From: Vreelandella azerica
Lineage (GTDB): Bacteria > Pseudomonadota > Gammaproteobacteria > Pseudomonadales > Halomonadaceae
Length of the DNA: 64,000 bases
Assembly: GCF_013112225.1 (NCBI RefSeq)
Contig: NZ_JABFHI010000006.1
Location: 62,001 to 126,000, forward strand
Reading direction: 5' to 3'
The translations under genes were made by a program, and so were the position numbers. The notes under the pieces are model-generated. The model was not told where the DNA came from. It worked only from the letters and a program-made list of their open reading frames with translations, and made no database searches. Below, in pieces: positions 58,850-64,000 of this stretch; positions within the stretch are counted from its first letter, which is position 1, and every line of letters begins with the position of its first letter.

Positions 58850-59284
58850 TCAGACAGCTTGTTCCCGTGAAGGTTTGTCTGGCAGCGCATAGCTCGCTGT
58901 AATGTGGGCGACGGGCCGAGTGTCATCGCTGACCGAGAAAATCTGCACTTCACCGACGGCCAGGCGGCGGCCAAGCTTGATCAGACGGGCGTGGGCCACA
59001 ATGTCATGTTCGCCGGAGGCTGCGCGCAGGAAGTGGCAGTTCAAATCACTGGTCACTGCCATGGGCTCAGGGCCGATCTGGGCGAGGATGGCTACGTAGA
59101 GCGCCACATCGGCAAACCCCATCATGGTCGGCCCGGATACCCGTGGGCCAGGGCGCAGATGCTGATCATCAATGGCCAGGCGCAGGGTCGCGCACATGTC
59201 ACCGACGCTTTCAGTGCGCCCCATGCGCTGTGGAAACACCTCATCCAGAAACGCTTCTATCTGCTCGGCAGTCATCACGGTCAT
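58850..59284 (-). CDS. Hotdog-fold PaaI-like thioesterase
   Basis: About 144 residues. The hotdog core has RVSGPTMMGFADVALYVAIL near 45 and the following strand VTSDLNCHFLRA near 75. The family cleaves acyl- or aryl-CoA thioesters in the cytoplasm. ATG at 59284 with AAGGAAAA upstream chosen over an ATG 10 codons earlier. It lies beside a serine hydrolase and malate synthase; no clear operon partner. Confidence 0.82.
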   Translation of the reverse strand: MTVMTAEQIEAFLDEVFPQRMGRTESVGDMCATLRLAIDDQHLRPGPRVSGPTMMGFADVALYVAILAQIGPEPMAVTSDLNCHFLRAASGEHDIVAHARLIKLGRRLAVGEVQIFSVSDDTRPVAHITASYALPDKPSREQAV

Positions 59285-59370
59285 TATTGTTTTCCTTGGG
59301 TGATCAATCATCATGGGAAGGTGTTGAATCTTTAAAAGCAGTTAACGTCAACGTCATCCAAGCATAAATA

Positions 59371-59401
59371 AAAACGCCCCAAGGTGCGAGCCTGGGGCGT
59401 T
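59371..59401 (-). terminator. Terminator after glcB
   Basis: AACGCCCCA pairs with TGGGGCGTT around a GC-rich loop; on the minus strand TTTTATTT follows, so it ends the malate synthase transcript. Confidence 0.85.
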
Positions 59402-59435
59402 GAGATCAGTGGCGTTTTGGCCAGGCTGTCAGGGC

Positions 59436-61609
59436 TTACTTGGCTTTGTGTACCTGGCGCCATTCATGCAGCAACGGCTCCGTGTAGCCAGACGGCTGGA
59501 CCAGACCCTTGAAGATCAGGTCTGAGGCGGCCTTGAATGCGGTGGATTCCGCAAAGTCAGCGCTCATGGCGGTGTAGGTCGGGTCACCGGCATTCTGCTC
59601 ATCCACCACCTTGGCCATGCGCTTCAGGGTTTCTTCAACCCGCGGCCCATCGACAATACCATGGTGCAGCCAGTTGGCGATGTGCTGGCTGGAAATACGC
59701 AGAGTCGCGCGGTCTTCCATCAGGCCAACGTTGTGGATATCCGGCACTTTTGAGCAGCCAACGCCATGTTCTACCCAGCGCACTACATAGCCCAGGATAC
59801 CCTGGCAGTTGTTGTCCAGTTCCTGCTGGATTTCCTCGTCTGACCAGTTGGGGTTTTCGGCCACCGGTACGGTCAGCAGGTCGTCCAGGTAATCCGGCTC
59901 GCCCTGGGCTTCCAGCTCGCGCTGGATATCAGTGACGTTAACCTGATGATAATGCAGGGCATGCAGGGTGGCCGCTGTGGGGGAGGGAACCCAGGCGGTG
60001 TTGGCACCGGCCTTGGGGTGGCCGATTTTCTGCTCCAGCATGTTGTGCATCAGATCCGGCATGGCCCACATGCCCTTGCCGATCTGGGCGCGGCCACGTA
60101 GGCCGCAGGCCAAGCCGACCTGAACGTTGTTCTTCTCGTAGGCCTGAATCCAGGCGGCACCTTTCATATCACCCTTGCGCACCATGGGGCCAGCCTGCAT
60201 GGCGGTGTGCATTTCGTCACCGGTACGATCGAGGAAGCCGGTGTTGATAAACACCACCCGAGACGCCGCCTGTGCAATACAGGCTTTCAGGTTAACCGTG
60301 GTACGCCGCTCTTCATCCATGATACCCATCTTGAGGGTGTCACGGCTCATGCCGAGGATGTCTTCTACGCGGCCAAACAGTTCATTGGCAAAGGCCACTT
60401 CTTCCGGGCCGTGCATCTTGGGCTTGACGATGTAGACCGAGCCGCTGCGCGAGTTGCGCGGCTGGTCAGCGCCTTTTTCAGGTCATGCAGGGCCAGCAGC
60501 GAGGTCATTACTGCATCCAGAATACCTTCCGGCAGCTCATTGCCGTCGGCATCCAGAATCGCCGGTGTGGTCATCAAATGGCCCACGTTACGCACAAACA
60601 TCAGCGAACGGCCGGGCAGCGTGACGGTGTTGCCATCGGTGGTCTGCCAGCTGCGGTCGGCATGCAGATCGCGGGTAAAGGTCTTGCCACCTTTCTCGAT
60701 CTTTTCCTGCAGGTCACCCTTCATCAGGCCAAGCCAGTTGGTGTAAACACCGACCTTGTCTTCAGAATCCACGGCGGCGACCGAGTCTTCGCAATCCATG
60801 ATGGTGGTCAGGGCAGCTTCAACCACGACATCCTTGACATGGGCGGGGTCGGTCTTGCCGATGGGGTGCTCAGCGTCGATCTGGATTTCTACATGCAGGC
60901 CGTTGTTGGCCAGCAGGATGGCATCAGGCTTGGCAGCATCGCCGGTGAAGCCGATCAGCTTGCCTGCATCCTTGAGGCCGGTTTCGCGACCGCCTTCAAG
61001 GGTGACCACCAGATGCTCATCACGGATGGCATACTTGACGGCATCGCGGTGTGAACCGGTGGCCAGGGGAGCGGCACGGTCAAGCACGCCGCGCGCGTAG
61101 GCAATTACCTTGGCGCCACGCTTGGGATTGAAGCTGGTGCCTTTTTCGGCGCCATCGTCTTCAGAAATGACGTCGGTGCCGTAAAGAGCATCATAAAGGC
61201 TGCCCCAGCGAGCGTTGGCGGCATTCAGGGCATAGCGGGCGTTGCTGACCGGCACGACCAGCTGCGGGCCTGCCTGAACGGCAATTTCACAGTCAACATT
61301 GGCGGTCGTGGTTTTGACATTGGCTGGCGCCTGGGCCAGGTAACCGATTTTCTTCAGGAAGCTGCGGTAAGCGGGCATATCGCTCACCGGGCCTGGGTTT
61401 TCACGGTGCCAGGCATCGAGTTTTTCCTGAAGTGCATCGCGCTTTTCGAGCAATGCACGGTTTTTGGGGGTCAGATCATGGAAGAGGGCATCCACGCCTG
61501 CCCAGAAGGCATCGGCATCGACGCCCGTGCCCGGCAGGGCCTGCTCATTGATGAAACGGTCCAGGTCAGCGGCCACCTGTAAACGGTGATGCGTGATACG
61601 CTCGCTCAT
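59436..61609 (-). CDS. glcB: Malate synthase G, GlcB (frame break)
   Basis: About 724 residues, condenses glyoxylate with acetyl-CoA to malate. N-terminal [16 protein letters not shown], catalytic region [14 protein letters not shown] and [17 protein letters not shown] are intact; the C-terminus is [18 protein letters not shown] then [13 protein letters not shown] break at the CC pair 60472-60473 joins [23 protein letters not shown] after one added base. ATG at 61609. Supports growth on acetate or glycolate. No aceA or glcDEF beside it. Confidence 0.93.
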
Positions 61610-61824
61610 GGAAATTCTCCTGTCTGTCAGGTAAGCGCGGCGAGCAGAAAGCAAACGCTGGCCACGCAGGTCAATAGGATTTTGAGTAACATACTACAAT
61701 TTTGGAAAATAATTCCATAAATGCGCTGTCGTGTAAACAGCATAGCCGTTAAAGCCCTGTCATGCTCGACCAAAAGATTATATTTTCATGTTAGACCCGC
61801 AGCGGCTCGGCAAGGAGAGTGAGC

Positions 61825-62799
61825 ATGCACTTAGAGGATTTTCAACATCTTGCAGGGATTTTCTCCGGCTCACCGGATGAAGCCTCGCTCAAGCCCTTGC
61901 ATCCGGGCAGTGCCTTGGCCCAGGCGCTTGAGGACTACTTCGCCCACTACGGGCTGGAAACCTTGCTGGCCGATACCAGCCTGGTTCACGCCGGTTTTAT
62001 CGATGCTGGGCACTTTTCTCTCTGGTGCCAGGTGTGGAGCCCGCCCGAACCTTCGGGTACGGCCTTTGTGGTTCACGGTTATTTTGACCATCTAGGGCTT
62101 TATCGCCATCTGCTTGAACGCCTGCTGGCAAAAAACTGGCGAGTAGTGCTGTGGGATCTGCCGGGTCATGGGCTTTCCAGCGGCCCCAGGGCAGCGATTG
62201 ATGACTTCAAGGAGTATCAGTATTGTCTGAGCGCCTTACAAGCTCGGCTGCAGGCAGAATCCTTGGCGCCAGTGCCCTGGCTAGGTATCGGCCAAAGCAC
62301 AGGTGCGGCGATTCTGGCCACCGATGCGCTCACCCACGGCAACTCGTCGCCTTGGGCTGGCCTGGTGCTGTTGGCGCCGTTGGTAAGGCCCTGGGGATGG
62401 ACGCAGTCCAGCTGGGTGCATCGTGTGGTCAGCCCCTTTATCAAGGAGATCCCGCGTAAATATCGTGCCAACTCAACCGATGAGGCCTTTGCGCTTTTCC
62501 TGCGTGAACAAGACCCGCTGCAACCTGACAAGATCAACGTTGGCTGGGTCAGCGCCATGCGCCGCTGGATGCCACAGCTGTTGGCCTATCCGCCGGTCTC
62601 GGTGCCTACGCTGATTCTGCAGGGCGAACAGGATCTCACGGTCGACTGGGAGTGGAATTTGACGGTACTGGCGGAAAAATTTCCCCAGGCGGAGATTCAT
62701 CGCCACCCGGAGGCGCGCCACCATTTGGTCAATGAGGCAGAGCCGATTCGCCATGAACTGTTTGAGCGGCTGGATCGCTTTATCGATCAGTTAAGCTGA
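61825..62799 (+). CDS. Alpha/beta hydrolase, lysophospholipase-like
   Basis: 324 residues. The nucleophile elbow is GIGQSTGAAI near 150 (G-Q-S-T-G), with VVHGYFDHLGLYRHL (oxyanion loop) near 80 and a later H in EARHHLVNEA near 300; the acid is probably in EQDLTVDWEW. The overall order recalls PldB-type lysophospholipases or monoacylglycerol lipases. AAGGAG stands 8 bases before the ATG at 61825. Substrate unknown. Confidence 0.83.
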   Translation: MHLEDFQHLAGIFSGSPDEASLKPLHPGSALAQALEDYFAHYGLETLLADTSLVHAGFIDAGHFSLWCQVWSPPEPSGTAFVVHGYFDHLGLYRHLLERLLAKNWRVVLWDLPGHGLSSGPRAAIDDFKEYQYCLSALQARLQAESLAPVPWLGIGQSTGAAILATDALTHGNSSPWAGLVLLAPLVRPWGWTQSSWVHRVVSPFIKEIPRKYRANSTDEAFALFLREQDPLQPDKINVGWVSAMRRWMPQLLAYPPVSVPTLILQGEQDLTVDWEWNLTVLAEKFPQAEIHRHPEARHHLVNEAEPIRHELFERLDRFIDQLS

Positions 62800-62898
62800 A
62801 AGGATGTTAACAGAAGTTATATTTGCTACCTTGGGTATCGTTTCCATGTATAACTTTTTTACTTTCCTCTGAACGCTGAACATCAAAAGGAGATGCAC

Positions 62899-63468
62899 AT
62901 GGCTAAAAAAATACTGGTATTTGCAGGCAGCGCACGCACAGGTTCGCTTAACAAGTGCTTTGCTCAACTGGCGGCCAAGCGCATTGAGGCATTGGGCGGT
63001 GAAGCAACCTTTATCGATCTGAAGGATTACCCTTGCCCTTTGTTTGATGAAGATATTGAAGCGCAGGGTATGCCGGAAAACGTGGTCAAACTGCGTGAGA
63101 TGCTGGCTGAACACGATGGTTTGGTCATTTCTTCCCCTGAGTACAATGGCTTTATCACGCCACTGCTGAAAAACACTCTGGATTGGCTGTCGCGCCCTGA
63201 TGACAACACGCCGGGGCTTGCCCTGTTTGCTGGCAAACCAGCCGGTCTGCTGGGTGCCTCACCGGGTGGCCTGGGCGGCATTCGCGCCATGGCCGGTGTT
63301 CAGCAACTGATGCATAACCTCAATTTGGTAGTTATTCCACCAGCCATGACGCTGCCCGGCGCAGGCAATGCCTTCGACGATAACGGCGCGTTCAAGGAGT
63401 CGGCACAGGCCGAACAGCTTGATGCCCTTTGCCAGCGGGTGATCGAGGCGGTCAACGCGCTGCGCTAA
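62899..63468 (+). CDS. NADPH-dependent FMN reductase-family protein
   Basis: 189 residues, flavodoxin-like. FMN-binding GSARTGSLNKCFAQL near 10 and SPEYNGFITPLLKNTLDWL near 78 mark the NADPH:FMN/quinone reductase group (as in ChrR-type enzymes). Reduces flavin, quinones or chromate in relatives. AAGGAG lies 6 bases before the ATG at 62899; an ATG at 62893 is too near it. Confidence 0.88.
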   Translation: MAKKILVFAGSARTGSLNKCFAQLAAKRIEALGGEATFIDLKDYPCPLFDEDIEAQGMPENVVKLREMLAEHDGLVISSPEYNGFITPLLKNTLDWLSRPDDNTPGLALFAGKPAGLLGASPGGLGGIRAMAGVQQLMHNLNLVVIPPAMTLPGAGNAFDDNGAFKESAQAEQLDALCQRVIEAVNALR

Positions 63469-63557
63469 ACCTTTACCCTCCCCTTCAATAACCTATCGAC
63501 AACAAACCATCCAGCTAGCGGTCGCCAATGGCTTCAGTCAAGTGTAGCTGGGTGGGT

Positions 63558-63818
63558 TTAGGCCACTAGATGGCGACGAGCTTCTTCCAGATCGTAGGCA
63601 TTTTGCAAGCGTAGCCAATAGCCTTCGCTAGTGCCAAGAACACGCGCCAAGCGTAAATCAGTGTCAGCGGTAATCGCGCGACGACCCAGTGTGACCTCAC
63701 CGATACGCGTGGCGGGCACGCCCATTTTGCTGGCTAATGCATTTTTACTCAGCCCCATGGGCTGCATAAAATCTTCATATAAAATTTCGCCAGGATGGAT
63801 GTTAGGCAGTTTGGCCAT
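63558..63818 (-). CDS. higA: HigA-family antitoxin
   Basis: 86 residues. The start NIHPGEILYEDFMQPMGLSKNALA and the helix-turn-helix VPATRIGEVTLGRRAITADT are typical of the HigA antitoxin, which blocks HigB and represses the operon. A ribosome site AGGAGAC lies before the ATG. It follows the truncated higB by 14 bases (toxin first, as is usual for higBA). Confidence 0.92.
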   Translation of the reverse strand: MAKLPNIHPGEILYEDFMQPMGLSKNALASKMGVPATRIGEVTLGRRAITADTDLRLARVLGTSEGYWLRLQNAYDLEEARRHLVA

Positions 63819-63832
63819 GGTCGGTCTCCTGT

Positions 63833-64000
63833 TCAGTGATAATCAATAATTTCGACATCATAAGCATCGCCGTTACTGAAACAAAAGCACAAACGCCATT
63901 GGTCATTGATGCGGATGCTATATTGACCTTCGCGATCGCCAGACAATGACTCCAAGCGATTGCCGGGCGGAATACGCAGATCATCAAGCTGGCGTAATTT
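63833..64000 (-). CDS. higB: HigB-family toxin, partial
   Basis: The gene runs off the window's right end; 55 codons are seen. They read LRIPPGNRLESLSGDREGQYS and the HigB C-terminal core NDQWRLCFCFSNGDAY, ending at DYH with a stop at 63833. HigB is a RelE-like mRNA interferase. The start lies outside. No ATG lies in this frame within the window, so an ATG-only search misses it. Confidence 0.85.
   Translation of the reverse strand, partial: KLRQLDDLRIPPGNRLESLSGDREGQYSIRINDQWRLCFCFSNGDAYDVEIIDYH

Noticed and set aside
63802..63987. Minus-strand 61-residue ORF with ATG starts near higA
   Set aside because: It is a shadow of the higB frame; the HigB reading without an ATG in the window matches the family.
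1..64000. Pseudogenisation of many housekeeping genes
   Set aside because: Breaks cluster at homopolymers and hit essential genes; each protein is complete once one or two bases are adjusted.

Overview
The window reads as a chromosomal segment of a halophilic gammaproteobacterium, most likely Halomonas or a close relative in the Halomonadaceae. The strongest marker is a complete teaABCD ectoine/hydroxyectoine TRAP operon (47455-50987). Its TeaA keeps ligand residues known from Halomonas elongata. Gamma-type synteny supports this: hemCDXY divergent from argH, lptM-lysA-dapF-DUF484-xerC-yigB, engB next to cytochrome c4 and dsbA, and thiS-thiG-trmB. I saw no rRNA, tRNA, CRISPR array, insertion sequence or prophage.

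Layout. 1-6.5 kb: end of phoR, cysZ, and the phosphate block phoU-pstB-pstA-pstC with a phosphate-binding protein and a PhoB box. 6.6-8.3 kb: a thioesterase and an orphan Tat-exported TRAP binding protein. 8.5-18.2 kb: a Ter-type stress island. It has a divergent TerA-like gene, a tight operon (DUF1523, PRTase_2-TRSP, HAD, PRTase_1-PELOTA, CitE-like lyase) and a second group (TerZ-like, TerB, Na+/Ca2+ exchanger, two TerD paralogues). 18-25 kb: uvrD, a HexR-like regulator, an NSS transporter, a DUF72 protein and a crcB pair. 25-36 kb: heme genes, argH, lysine and diaminopimelate genes, xerC. 36-43 kb: engB, cytochrome c4, dsbA, a TakP-type TRAP system and thiD. 43-55 kb: dtd, an ABC-F ATPase, teaABCD, an FKBP, an esterase, Sco and an AEC transporter. 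55-64 kb: a candidate Fur-controlled small RNA, trmB, thiG, thiS, a serine hydrolase, malate synthase G and the end of a higBA pair.

Sequence quality matters for every gene call here. About 29 reading-frame breaks lie in genes whose protein sequence continues intact in another frame. Most sit in or next to short homopolymer runs and look like one lost base. I treat these as uncorrected sequencing indels, give each such gene its full span, and state where the break is. If they are real, a large share of the housekeeping genes (hemC, engB, glcB, dsbA, thiG) would be broken, which is not credible.

The most interesting systems are the Ter island, which carries a predicted nucleoside-like metabolite pathway next to calcium-binding TerD proteins and a calcium exchanger, and the candidate iron-responsive small RNA at about 55280-55414.
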